Shown piece by piece: positions 10,851 to 20,483 of a DNA stretch of 64,000 nt. Both the position numbers and the translations under genes were made by a program. This DNA is from Bathynomus jamesi (taxonomy: Eukaryota > Arthropoda > Malacostraca > Isopoda > Cirolanidae): the NCBI GenBank assembly GCA_023014485.1, contig JAJOZX010005632.1:186001-250000 (forward strand). The letters are read 5' to 3'. Every line of letters begins with the position of its first letter. The first letter of the stretch is position 1. The notes beneath the pieces were generated by a model, which had not been told where the DNA came from, did not search any database, and saw only the letters and a program-made list of their open reading frames with translations.

Positions 10851-11776
10851 AATAAATGTTACCACTTTATCATTTTATGATTGAATTCCATATAATTTCC
10901 AAGTGCTTCACAAAATAGATCCGACTTTATTGTACACCCTGTACTTAAAGACTACATTTGATGCCAATTGCTTTAAGGAAAGTCGGGAGATATTGAAAAT
11001 TAACAGGGTAGGTATGCTAAGGATATTTTTACGCTCAAATTCTTTTCACAGTTACATTATTATAATACCTATTCTGGCTTTCCTAAGGCAGTTATCTAAA
11101 AATGAAAGAGGAAACATAATTTAGTACCAATATTCATGATATTGCAGAACTCGGAATCTAAAAATTCAGCACTGACAACTCTCAATGCTCAAAGAAATAG
11201 CAGAGAAAATAGAGGATTTAATCGAGGGATGATGATCAGAATAAAACTGCACATAAGAGTTATTATTAGGCTTGTGATAGACTTTCAAATTTGAACTGAT
11301 TAGAGCATCTCAATTTTTAGATCCAGAAAAGATAGGCTTCCCATCATTTTCTTTTTCAACTGTGAACTTAATAGATGGGACTAAATTGTTGAGCCTACCA
11401 AGAAATAAGTCAACATCCAAATTATTAGGCCAAAGGCATAAAATATCATCTATATACCTATACCAAACCAAGTTAAAATTAACAATCGAAGGCAAAATTC
11501 TACTTTAAAAAAATTCCATATATAAATTAGCTAGTACAGGTGAGAAGGGGATTCCCATCGCCAATCCAAACGACATAGCATAAAACTTATTTTCAAATGA
11601 AATTTACAATTTTTGACACAACACCTAATATAACTCATAAGAGTGTTTGTGTTGAACAGGGAAAGAATATTCAGAGATCTTATCTTTTAAAAAATCAAGT
11701 AGTTAATTAGGTTTTGTGTCAAAAATTGTAAATTTCTGTTTGAAATAAAGTTTTATGCTATGTCGTTTGGATTGCG

Positions 11777-12640
11777 ATGGGAAATCCCCTTTCACATGTA
11801 CTAGCTAATTTATATATGGAATTTTTTGAAAGTAGAATTTTGCCTTCGATTGTTAATTTTAACTTGGTTTGGTATAGGTATATAAATGATATTTTATGCC
11901 TTTGGCCTAATAATTTGGATGTTGACTTATTTCTTGGTAGGCTCAACAATTTAGTCCCATCTATTAAGTTCACAGTTGAAAAAAATGATACAAGCCTATC
12001 TTTTCTGGATCTAAAAATTTGGAGATGCTCTAATCAGTTCAAATTTGAAGTCTATCGCAAACCTACTAATAATAACTCTTATGTGCAGTTTTATTCTGAT
12101 CATCATCCCTCGATTAAATCCTCTATTTTCTGTGCTATGTTTCTTAGAGCATTAAGAGTTGTCAGTCCTGAATTTTTAGATTCCGAGTTCTGCAATATCA
12201 TGAATATTGGTACTAAATTATGTTTTCCTTTCATTTTTAGATAACTGCCTTAGGAAAGCCAAGAATAGGTATTATAATAATGTAACTGTAAAGGAATTTG
12301 AGCGTAAAAATATCCTTAGCCTACCTTACGATGTTAATTTTCAATATCTCCCTGCTTTACTTAAAGCAATTGGCATGAATGTAGTCTTTAAGTATAATAA
12401 TACTGTTAAATCATGCCTAATAAAGAATAGCCAGGAAAATGTTATTGGTGTGTGTATTCGACTGGATGTACACAATGTAACTCAGTATATAAGGCCAACG
12501 GGTAAAACGTTAGATATTAGGGTAAAACAGCATAAATATGCGTGTAGAACAGCTAATAATTCCAATGCTTTGTTTAACCATATGACAGATGTAATCATAG
12601 CATCAAGTGGGAGACTTCTAAAGCGCTTGTAAAACAGAGA
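11777..12640 (+). pseudogene. PLE-1b RT plus GIY-YIG reading frames, broken
   Basis: The RT portion (11777-12244) starts MGNPLSHVLANLYMEFFE and includes the palm motif as YRYINDILCLWP: the catalytic pair YIDD seen in PLE-1a has become YIND, which should abolish polymerisation. Downstream are FEVYRKPTNNNSY and MFLRALRVVSPEFLDSE, typical RT thumb and connector sequence of Penelope. After a frameshift near 12240 the frame resumes (12207-12632) with TGKTLDIRVKQHKYACR of the GIY-YIG endonuclease, but the conserved YIGQTGK is damaged to YIRPTGK and another frameshift follows in the H/N-rich segment. The element is dead but clearly assignable. Confidence 0.9.
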
Positions 12641-12835
12641 TATAATAGAAAGAAATATTCTAATGTGCATTTATTCATTTTAAAAACAATTTCAATATCA
12701 GTGCGGGAATGTATAAGATTGACAATATCCTGTTAAAATCCCTTCTGCCTCTCATTAACTCTTGTTAAGTATGTGTTAATTGCTTTGGTTTCCGCTACTT
12801 TGTATATATTTATGGGCACCTTGCCTTTTGTCTTC

Positions 12836-12881
12836 ATTCCCTGACGAGGTGTAGCTCTGAATACACGAAAGAGCTTGGAAT
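12836..12881 (+). ncRNA. Hammerhead-ribozyme-like motif in PLE-1b
   Basis: ATTCC (12836-12840), CTGACGA (12841-12847), extra G (12848), GTGTA (12849-12853), loop, TACAC (12862-12866), GAAA (12867-12870), GAGCTT, GGAAT (12877-12881). All core positions of a hammerhead are present on the sense strand of the element, with the predicted cleavage site after TT just before GGAAT. The best-preserved of the six PLE-1 copies, together with the PLE-1a copy. Confidence 0.62.
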
Positions 12882-12929
12882 CGTTTTTTTTTCCTTGTGG
12901 GTTTGCAGCATATATATATATATATATAT

Positions 12930-14202
12930 TAGTGATGTAGGTCACATCCGCGGAACATCCGCACATTTTCTCGCATCCGCATCCGCACTTTGGACTGCGG
13001 ATGTCGTGCGGATGTGGACCGTTGAGATAAAACGCATTTAATAAGCGGAAATTATCAAATTCTACTATATTAATAGAACTAGTTACATTGTGCGCAAAAG
13101 TGATGCAAGCGAAAAGACGAGAGGCTGTTCTTGTATGAGTTACTCTCTTGCAACCTACTTAGATCCACGTTACAAAGCTAAGTTATTTTCACCTAGTACA
13201 TTAGAACGAGTTAAATCATCACTTGGCAAAGCAGTTGAAGAGCTTCAATCTCTTGAATCTGTCGCTTCGCCACCCACCAAAAAGAATAAAAGTTTCAGTG
13301 ACAGAACCAACACCTTCAACAAGCAAATCTATCACAGAATCTGTCTCTCAGTTTCTTGAGTCAAGCAGCAATGACGAGACCTACGCGATGTCAAAAGATG
13401 TAGTATAAAAATGATCGAGAGCTATCACCAGAAAAACTGCAGCTGCATGTGACAATCCTATTAGTTGTGGAAAAATACGCAGAATATCTATCCATACTTG
13501 AGTAAACTTGCAAGGAAACATTTAGCTGTCCTCCAACAACAACGTACCAAGCGAGAGATTATTAGCAGTGCTGGATTAATATATGATGAAAAGAGAAACA
13601 GACTGGCAGCAGAAAGGCAGAAAAAATTAATGTTCCTTAAGCACTAACCTTCCTATAATTAAGTTTGAACATTAAACGATGAACATCTTGTTTACTTATT
13701 TTAATTACTCATTTAGAAATATGCGTATAAAACTTTAAACTTAATATAAATAGTTCAAGCTAATTAAAGATCTCTTTCTATAAGGGTGGAGGTTGGGGAA
13801 AGAGGTCGGTGGGGTGCATTTGAGTTGGGTTCACGTCCCCGCATCCTGGTAACACAATTATGGTTTCTAATTGTGGCTGAAACTCAACAAAATATAACGA
13901 ATTTATTGCAGACGAATTCACTGATTGATTTTCTATATTAGTTAGATGCTTGATATTATTTTATATGTTCAGAGAAAAGTACAGCAATTATTGTACAATT
14001 AATCAATTATACTACATTATAGCTACAGCGCTCTCTATATAATAACTTATTACATACGTTAAACACAACAAATCTCGAATATATCCTAAAAAATAACGAA
14101 AATGTAGACATCCGCATCCGCATCCGCGGATGTTGAAATCAAACATCCTCATCCGCATCCGCATCCGCGGATGTGAAAAAAATGACATCCGCTACATCAC
14201 TA
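12930..14202 (+). mobile_element. hAT element inserted in a (TA)n tract
   Basis: Terminal inverted repeats start TAGTGATGTAG and end CTACATCACTA, with ATATATAT on both sides (8 bp, but within (TA)n so not independent proof). The subterminal regions are packed with CATCCG/CGGATG repeats (12946-13015 and 14107-14190), the usual arrangement of hAT transposase-binding sites. The element sits directly downstream of the PLE-1b 3' end, splitting its (TA)n into 12911-12929 and 14203-14222. It carries the C-terminal part of a BED-type hAT transposase. Confidence 0.87.
13090..13650 (+). pseudogene. hAT transposase C-terminal remnant
   Basis: The reading frame 13090-13359 includes the hAT hallmark LATYLDPRYKAKLFSP. 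After a frameshift, 13465-13647 gives YPYLSKLARKHLAV, a damaged PSERLFS-like turn (TKREIISSAG) and then DEKRNRLAAERQKKLMFL, matching the hAT dimerisation domain at the end of ZBED/Ac-type transposases. The N-terminal BED finger and the catalytic DDE core are absent. The sense strand is set by these motifs. Non-functional. Confidence 0.85.
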
Positions 14203-14507
14203 ATATATATATATATATATATAACCCCTGGCCAGAAAAATAGAATGCTATCTCAAATGTGTTCATGACCTTGATAATACCTTTAAGTTATACACCTTCA
14301 TGAGCAATATTGACTATCTGGAACGTCATTATGGTAAAAAGACACCTCTGTTTGCTGGTTTTGAAACAAAAATTAAAGTTTAGCAAAAACGTTATTAAAT
14401 AGTGAAAAGTTAATGCATTGCGACATACCAAAATATTAGAATATGTTGTCAGTGTGGCAAACAATAGAATGTCTGGCAATATATATTGCTTTAGCACCTA
14501 TTGCTAT

Positions 14508-15795
14508 GGCCTATTGCTGTCGCTTCCTACTTCTCGAAAACTAGAAAAACTCTTGTTACTCCAATTAATGATTACTCTATGGAACATCTCCTAATCAGTT
14601 TGGTTTTAAAAGGTCCCGCTCAACTCACCAAGTATCTACTGTATGTACTTAAAGAAATAATATCTAAATACACTGAGAGTAATTCAACTATTTATAGCTG
14701 TTTCCTAGATAAAGTAAGGCATATGATAGAGTGAACCACAATATTTTATTTAAAAAACTAGTAGACAGGAAGGTTCTCATGTACATATTAAATTTATTGA
14801 AATTTTGGTATTCCCACCAATCGTTTACCGTTAGGTGGGGCAATGTACTATCCGAATGTTTTGGCTCCTCTTGCGGGGTGAGAAAAGGCTCCTTGCTCTC
14901 TCCTATGGTGTTCAATGTGTATATTGACGGATTAATTGCTTCACTTAATGAGGCAACAGTGGGATGTTGTGGAGATAACACAAGGATAAATAACTTAGTT
15001 TATGCCGATGATATGGTGTTAATAAGTCCCCCTGTTAAAGGTCTGGATCGGCTACTAAACGTCTGCGAAGTGTATTCGCAGAAATATGATATTTTTTTTA
15101 ATGTTACAAAAACTAAGTTTATGCAATTTCATCCCAAATGCTGTAATCAGCCGACTGATTAAGTTTAAAATGAAAGGTGAAGTAATTGAGGAAGTACAAG
15201 AGTTTAAGTATTTGGGTCAATGTATTTGGGTATTTGATGACTCATATATAAGAAAACAATCTCGAAGCCTTTGTGCTAAAGCGAATATGACTATAAGGAA
15301 CTTTCGGTTCTGTACAAGTGAAGCTAAAGATACTCTCTTTCGTACTTTCTGCAGTAATATATACGGACAGCAACTCTGGGTGAATTATAAAAAAGGTTAT
15401 GGCAGAACCCTAAATTTGCTGTACAACAGGTCTTTCAGACTTTTACATAAATTACCCCCGAGATGCTCAGCTTCGCAAATGTTTGCTACCCGCAATGTCC
15501 CGAGCTTCCCGGAGGTAACAAGTCGTACTCAATCCAGTCTAATGCAAAGAATTAAAAAATTCAACCAACCCAATTAATTATCCAAGCTATCCATGAGTCC
15601 TGCCGTTTATCCTCTAAGCTAAGGAATTCTTGGTACGAAAACGTCTGTTTGTAGCTCCACTTAACTTTGACATTATTGTATTATTTCTAATCAACTGTAT
15701 ATATTTCTCTCCTTAGTATGTGAACTGTCATTGTAAATATTTGTCATATGAACTATAGTCTGCCAATAAACCTTTACATTTTCATCTTCATTTTC
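14508..15795 (+). mobile_element. LINE insertion with 8-bp target duplication
   Basis: Flanked by ATTGCTAT at 14500-14507 and 15796-15803. The opposite arm of the host foldback shows the unbroken sequence near 16415. The 5' end is truncated within RT. The 3' end has AATAAACC followed by a TTTTCAT-type tail (CATCTTCATTTTC) rather than poly(A). A remnant of the same 3' tail occurs on minus at 29030-29110. Confidence 0.85.
14560..15577 (+). pseudogene. LINE reverse transcriptase, truncated and frameshifted
   Basis: Recognisable RT blocks in order: STIYSCFLD with a stop soon after (14690-14734), FTVRWGNVLSECFGSSCGVR then SLLSPMVFNVYIDGL (motif B, where CGVRKGS replaces the usual GVRQGG), and NNLVYADDMVLISPP (the YADD palm motif). 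After a frameshift at about 15160, EVQEFKYLGQCI and the Cys-containing C-terminal domain run to KKFNQPN at 15577. The palm Asp pair is intact but the frame is broken at least twice and the endonuclease half is missing. Probably an L2/CR1-like LINE; clade not certain. Confidence 0.85.
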
Positions 15796-15882
15796 ATTGC
15801 TATTTATAGTTATAACTTCTAGAAGGTTCTGCTTTAGCTATCGCAAAGGTAACTTCAGATGACTGACAGGTCATCAAGATAT

Positions 15883-16330
15883 TTAGCTACACGACATGGG
15901 CAAAAAACATGATGGTAGTACTTTAATTTCATGACAATCAAACCATGCAGGTGGTACATGAGCCGCAAGAGCTGGAGCAAGGTAATTTTGAAAAATAAAT
16001 GGTTCGTCTTCATACAGCTCCTGTGCAGATTCTTCCATGAAATATTCTAAGACTTTGTTTGTTTTGAAGCTTGAGTTCCAGAGTTTTCCCATTTCCTTTG
16101 AAGCACTGAAGATGATGCAAATTTGTTCGTGATTGAAATATTCTTCATTCCTCTATCATCACACTCATTAGTAAGGCGCTTTTTTCCAGTTCTATCGTGA
16201 ACTGGTAGCTGCAAATCATTCTTAAATTGTTGCAAGATTTCGAAAACTGTGGACTGGTGAAGGACACAGAATTAGCAAGAATCGTCCGTTTCTGTCCCTC
16301 TGTTATGTTTACGTTTTGTGCCCATATCGT
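15883..16330 (-). pseudogene. Tc1-like transposase remnant in the foldback
   Basis: Two short minus-strand frames. The first has TGKKRLTNECDD, plausibly the linker after the DNA-binding domain. The second ends YLAPALAAHVPPAWFDCHEI, which resembles the second catalytic Asp block and following helix of Tc1-family transposases (usual form QDNAPAH...WF..HEI.VLPW), with the Asp lost. The third-acidic-residue block (SPDLNP) is absent. The assignment rests on this weak similarity plus the TA-flanked TIRs. Confidence 0.45.
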
Positions 16331-16689
16331 GCAGCTAAATAACTTGATGACCTGTCAATCATCTGAAGTTACCTTTGAGACGACGAAAGTTGAACCTTCT
16401 AGAAGTTATAACTATAAATAGCATTATATATGCCAGACATTCTATTGTTTTACAACACTGACAACATATTCAAATATTTTGGTATGTCGCTATGCATTAA
16501 CTTTTCACTATTTAATAAGGTTTATGCTGTATTTAATTTTTTTTTTTCAAAACTAGCACCCAGAGGTGTCTTTTTATCATAATGACGTCACAGATCCTGA
16601 GTATTGCTCATAAAGTGCATAACTTAAAGGTATTATCAAGGTCATGTGCTCACTTGAGACAGTATTCTATTTTTTGGTCCGGAGTTGTA

Positions 16690-17385
16690 CATATACATGG
16701 TGTCTCTAAAAGGTCCCTATTTTTATTTGCCCGTTATTTTATAAAAGGATACAGATTTTATTATTGGGTTTCTCTTCAGAAGGTAAGATTGGGTTTTTTA
16801 TTCTGCATATACCTATCCATTTTTAATCCTTCATTACTGAATAAGTAATAAATATTGTATATTAAAACCATTCTTTCACCATTTCATACTTAAAGCAGAA
16901 ACGTTTCCTGATTTCTAAGAAATTAGGAAAGTAGTTTTCTCAGGATCAGATGTCGGAAATAACTTCTGAAGTAACTTGTAACTAGTTGAAGGAAATTGTA
17001 GGTACCAATGGACCAGGGAAGTACTAGAGGGGTGAACGTTTGGCAGGAAAAAAGGGAGTGCTGGAATTCCTGCTTTTCCTCTCACTGGCCTCTTTAGCTG
17101 ATCTTTTTCCTTGTCTCATCTAACCTGTGAGCAGTCCACCATGCTCTCAAACACACACTTCAACCTTTGTTCTTCACTACATATGCATGCATTTTACACA
17201 CTACAAAATTTTCAAAATTAAAAAAAAGGAATCCGCGCCTCGGAGACCTTGATTTCGACTCGCTCCTTCTCATATAGTTGGGGGCGGGCATCTTGCAAGA
17301 TGTTTTAGAAAGAATTATAATTATTTTCCAGGAAGATTACGAGAATAGGACGCAACAAGTATGTTGAGAGAAGAGAAAGATTGAG
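16690..17385. other. No recognised gene or element
   Basis: AT-rich apart from a short G/C-rich patch near 17230-17290. Nothing assignable; short open frames lack domain features. Confidence 0.45.
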
Positions 17386-18460
17386 TTATCTGTTGTTGAA
17401 GATAAGGGGATAGTCGTTTGGAAGATTTTGAGAAGTTGACAGATAAGAAACTGGGATTTTAAGGTATTGAAAGCCATAAAGTTTGCTCTGCCCCCAATCA
17501 GAAATAGCAAAAAGATCAGAGGTCAGGGCGTGCAATAGTCGTCTCTTATGAAGCATGTTGCGACTGTTGAGAAGAACGCTTTGTGAAGCGGATGAAGAAG
17601 TGAGGGGTGGAATCATAAGTATGGGAGTGAATATGACAAGAAGTGCGACTTAAAAGATCATTAATAAATAAAAGGAAAAGAGTGGGTGACAGGACAGAGC
17701 CCTGAGAACCACTATCAATAGCTTAAGACAATAACAGTGTCCTTTTACAACCGCAGCTACAGATCAGCCACAAAGGAAATCAGAAATGAAGGCACAGATA
17801 CTGTAGAAGGATACAATCAGAAGGAGGGCGTTTCGAAATTAAAGATCTGTGTCAGACTCTATTTAAAGCTTTAATATGTCTAGCGCAATAGCAATGGTTT
17901 CACTGAAATCTTGAAAGGAGGACGACCAAGAGTCAATGAGATATGCAACGAGATCGTCAGTAGAATGTCATTTGCTGAACCCATAGTGAGTCTATGAGGA
18001 GAGAAATGTTAAAGAATTTTCCTATTAAAGAGAGATTCAGAAACATTAAAATGCAAGAAATGAAAGCAATTATACGATAGTTGGAGGATTGAGAGCAGTC
18101 ACCTTTCTTTGCGACAGATAGAATGAAAGCAACTTTTAGCAGGAAGACGAAAGAGTTGCCTAGGTAAAGTGTCAACACAGAAGTAGTATTCTTGAAAAGA
18201 ACAGGAGGGACACCATCAGGCCAGTACGCCTTCTTGGGAAGAAAAAACATCTTTGGAAGAGATTCTAATTTTAGACATAATTAAGTCAGAGGGAGGAGGA
18301 GATGGCGAACAACACCGGAATAGTCCAGGGTTGAGTTCGAGGCAAAGATGTGAGAGAAGAGCTAAGTTTATGAGGAGAAGAGACGGCAACTAAGCCGTCT
18401 GAATGACAGCAGAAAACGGAGTTGCAGTACTCCCTGTCTCTTGCCCAACGTCCCCCTGGA
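17386..18460 (-). mobile_element. LINE reverse transcriptase fragment (minus)
   Basis: Read leftwards: WPDGVPPVLFKNTTSVLT (the GPDG motif before RT domain 1), then VAKKGDCSQSSNYRIIAFIS (motif 1, usually KGDxxxxxNYRPIxL), a degraded palm, and finally LTSDLFAISDWGQSKLYGFQ near 17490, the connection region after the YADD box. Stops and frameshifts are frequent. The style (ISDWG, SNYR) matches the LINEs abundant in decapod crustacean genomes, from memory rather than a search. Confidence 0.75.
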
Positions 18461-18550
18461 GTAGAGTACTTCCCTGGTCGATTCGTGTCTACAATTTCCT
18501 CCTATATAGACAATAGTATATACACAGTATTGTGAATATCAGGTTGGAAT

Positions 18551-19353
18551 CGGTGTCCGGCGAATTTGTCTACAACAATTTGTCTAAAGATACAATTCAT
18601 CTACAACAATTTGTCTACAACAATTTATCTACGCAATTAGTCTACAGATACAATTTATCTTCAATAATTTGTCTACAAATACAATTTGTCTAGAGAGGAA
18701 AAATGAAAGCTGTTTGATGTTATATTATTAATTTTTTTCAAAAAAATGAAAAACTTGGTTTTTGCAATCGGTTTTTCTGAGAAATGATAAAGAAAAATGT
18801 TATTGGATATTGAATAAATTTATTTACTGAAACGACGCAATACACTCCAACATCTTTTTGAATAAGTCCGAGCTGGGTGGCGCTTACGCCATACAAATTC
18901 ACAAAAAAATGACAAGAATTTAGTGCGATATCTTGTCAAAAAACAATAGTATATAGAAACTCGATTAGAAGGTAGGTTAGGTTGGTTAGGTCAGGTCAGG
19001 TTAGGTTAGGTTAGGTCAGGTTAGGTCAGGTTAGGTTAGGTAGGTTAGGTCAGGTTAGTTAGGTACGTCAGGTTAGGTTAGGTTGTTTCTCAAGAAAACC
19101 GATTGCAGAACAAAATCAGGGTCATCGACTGCCCTTGTTTTCAATTTCGTAGGAAAATCGAGAGCAGTCCATGACAACATACTAGGTCCAATATTAGTAA
19201 TATGTTTCTCTAGACAAATTGTATCTGTAGACAAAATTATTGTAGAAAAATTGTATCTGTAGACTAATTGTTGTAGATAAATTGTTGTAGACAAATTGGT
19301 GTAGATGAATTGTATCTTTAGACAAATTGTTGTAGACACTTCGCCTAAAACCG
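18551..19353. mobile_element. Foldback element with TTGTCTACAACAATT-type repeats
   Basis: 18551-18700 and 19200-19353 are inverted copies rich in a GTCTACAACAATTTGTCTA-like motif. Outer ends are CGGTGTCCGGCGAA and TTCGCCTAAAACCG. TTGGAAT lies on both sides (18544-18550, 19354-19360), a 7- or 8-bp target duplication. An inner inverted pair (CCGATTGCA-type) surrounds the centre. No transposase was found, so the superfamily is open; a 7-8 bp duplication would fit hAT or Merlin. Confidence 0.72.
18971..19084 (+). repeat. Interstitial (TTAGG)n / (TCAGG) tract
   Basis: About 110 bp of TTAGG units interspersed with TCAGG variants. TTAGG is the ancestral arthropod telomere repeat and TCAGG is known from beetles. 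Here it lies inside a foldback element, not at a chromosome end. Confidence 0.8.
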
Positions 19354-19789
19354 TTGGAATCATGCGATTTAGTTTATTATTACATAAGAGAAGTGAAATT
19401 GTACTGAAGGTATGAATGAAATGTGAATCTATTCTTTCATTGTACTTTCCTTACCTTCGTAAAATCTTTTTTGTAAATTTGTTAGCATTGCCTGGTGAAT
19501 ATGGACCAGTCGGCCTCTTCTATACTTTTTCTACTATTACTTTCCTGTGTGAAACCTTTTCACTTTTATAATTGTAAGCAAGTTTTCAGTTTTCTTTATT
19601 TTATTTGTATGTTCTCTTTAATTTTCGACTTCTGTCTTTAGCTAACCTAGAGTGGAGGTTAGGATCTTTGTAGCTTGTAACAAAATTTCCTTCCTCAAAC
19701 AAAAATGTGAAAACCTATCTAATTCTAATTCTTCCCACTCTTTCTGGCACCACAGCAAAAACCTCTCCAACAGCTTGCTTATTCTCTTC
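19354..19789. other. No recognised feature
   Basis: AT-rich. One partial similarity: about 19640-19680 (CTAACCTAGAGTGGAGGTTAG) resembles the CR1 3' UTR near 42920, possibly a short CR1 remnant. Confidence 0.35.
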
Positions 19790-20335
19790 ACTCCTCTTTT
19801 ACACTATATAAACTAAGTTACACACTGTACATCCGATCAAATACAGACACCAACATCATTACCAGGGATATTCTATATATTCTATATAGGTCAAAGGAAA
19901 CACTTTAGTACCAGGATAAAACGGCAATATAAATATGCGTGTTAGAACAGCAAATACTCAAATGCATTGTTTAACCATATGTTTAGATGTAATCATAGGG
20001 AGAGGGAGAGTTCGAAAGTTCTCGTTAAAATACAAGTGAAAGGAATATTCTAGGATGTGCATTCATCCATTTTAAAAATAATTTCAATAACAGTTTGGGA
20101 ATGTATAAAATTGACAATATTTTCTTAAAATGTATTTTCCCTTCTATCAGTGCTTGTTAACTGTACGCTAATCTCTTTTCACTTTTTATTTTCATGTACA
20201 TGGGCATATATTTTGGATATCTTCCCTTTCCCTCCTTTCCCTGAGAAGGTGTACTGTTGAATACACGAAAGAACTTGGAATAATTTTTTCTCTTTTCTCA
20301 TTTATTTAACATGTTTAAATGTGAACTGCATCCCA
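19790..20335 (+). mobile_element. PLE-1c, decayed, with an inverted stub
   Basis: 19800-19860 is the GIY-YIG strand region of PLE-1 in minus orientation; from about 19880 the same region recurs on plus (TAAAACGGCAATATAAATAT, corresponding to the KQHKYA codons) and runs to the PLE-1 3' end at 20335, followed by (TA)n. No frame remains open. The hammerhead-like region is at 20237-20281. Confidence 0.8.
20237..20281 (+). ncRNA. Degenerate hammerhead-like motif, PLE-1c
   Basis: TTCC stem half, core changed to CTGAGAA, extra G, stem II GTGTA/TACAC kept, GAAA, GGAA. The lost core G8 (CTGANGA to CTGANAA) predicts no activity. Confidence 0.5.
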
Positions 20336-20483
20336 TATATATATATATATATATATATGCTCTTGCCTACAGTGTCTACAGTGTTCTTTCAGCTGAGTAT
20401 TAATTCTGGCTGGAAGCTTCATGTTTACTCAGTAAAGACTACCGGTATATGAACTTTTTCCATGAACCATAAAAAGAAAATAG

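Larger units (their letters stand above)
8666..10941. mobile_element. DD41D mariner-type composite with palindromic ends
   Basis: Both ends carry CAGGGTGTACA as an inverted repeat, TA lies outside each (8664-8665, 10942-10943), and the empty site exists in PLE-1b. Inside are three decayed pieces of one transposase: 8722-9097 on minus, 9098-9325 on plus (back to back with the first around a ~15-bp inverted repeat at 9083-9115) and 10510-10850 on plus. Between 9326 and 10509 lies about 1.2 kb of unrelated AT-rich sequence of unknown origin. The whole moved or arose as a rearranged derivative of a normal element. Confidence 0.8.
8104..11640 (-). mobile_element. Penelope-like element PLE-1a, split by a DD41D insertion
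   Basis: A minus-strand Penelope-type retroelement in two parts (10942-11640 and 8104-8665). The right part encodes RT with the palm motif WYRYIDDILCLWP (11310-11495). The left part encodes the GIY-YIG endonuclease (YIGQTGKTLDIRVKQHK, 8207-8677). Its 3' end at 8104 abuts a (TA)n run, as do most other PLE-1 copies here. The gap is exactly the DD41D composite 8666-10941, and the uninterrupted sequence can be read in PLE-1b at 12390-12405. The element is 5'-truncated near 11640, where it faces PLE-1b head to head. Confidence 0.9.
11700..12905 (+). mobile_element. Penelope-like element PLE-1b, head-to-head with PLE-1a
   Basis: A plus-strand copy of PLE-1 covering RT palm to 3' end. The centre (about 11575-11765) is an imperfect palindrome joining it to PLE-1a. 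The 3' terminal region holds a hammerhead-like motif (12836-12881) and ends at a (TA)n tract. Inverted, 5'-truncated pairs of this kind are a known Penelope arrangement. Confidence 0.9.
14224..16687 (-). mobile_element. Tc1-like foldback element, split by a LINE
   Basis: Left arm 14224-14507 plus 15804-15893 is the inverted match of 16333-16687, so the terminal inverted repeats are about 360 bp. Outer ends read CTGGCCAGAAAAATAGAATG and, inverted, CCGGACCAAAAAATAGAATA; TA can be placed outside both (14222-14223, 16688-16689). The left arm is interrupted at 14508-15795 by a LINE with an 8-bp target duplication. The 440-bp centre has a decayed transposase remnant on minus. Confidence 0.72.
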
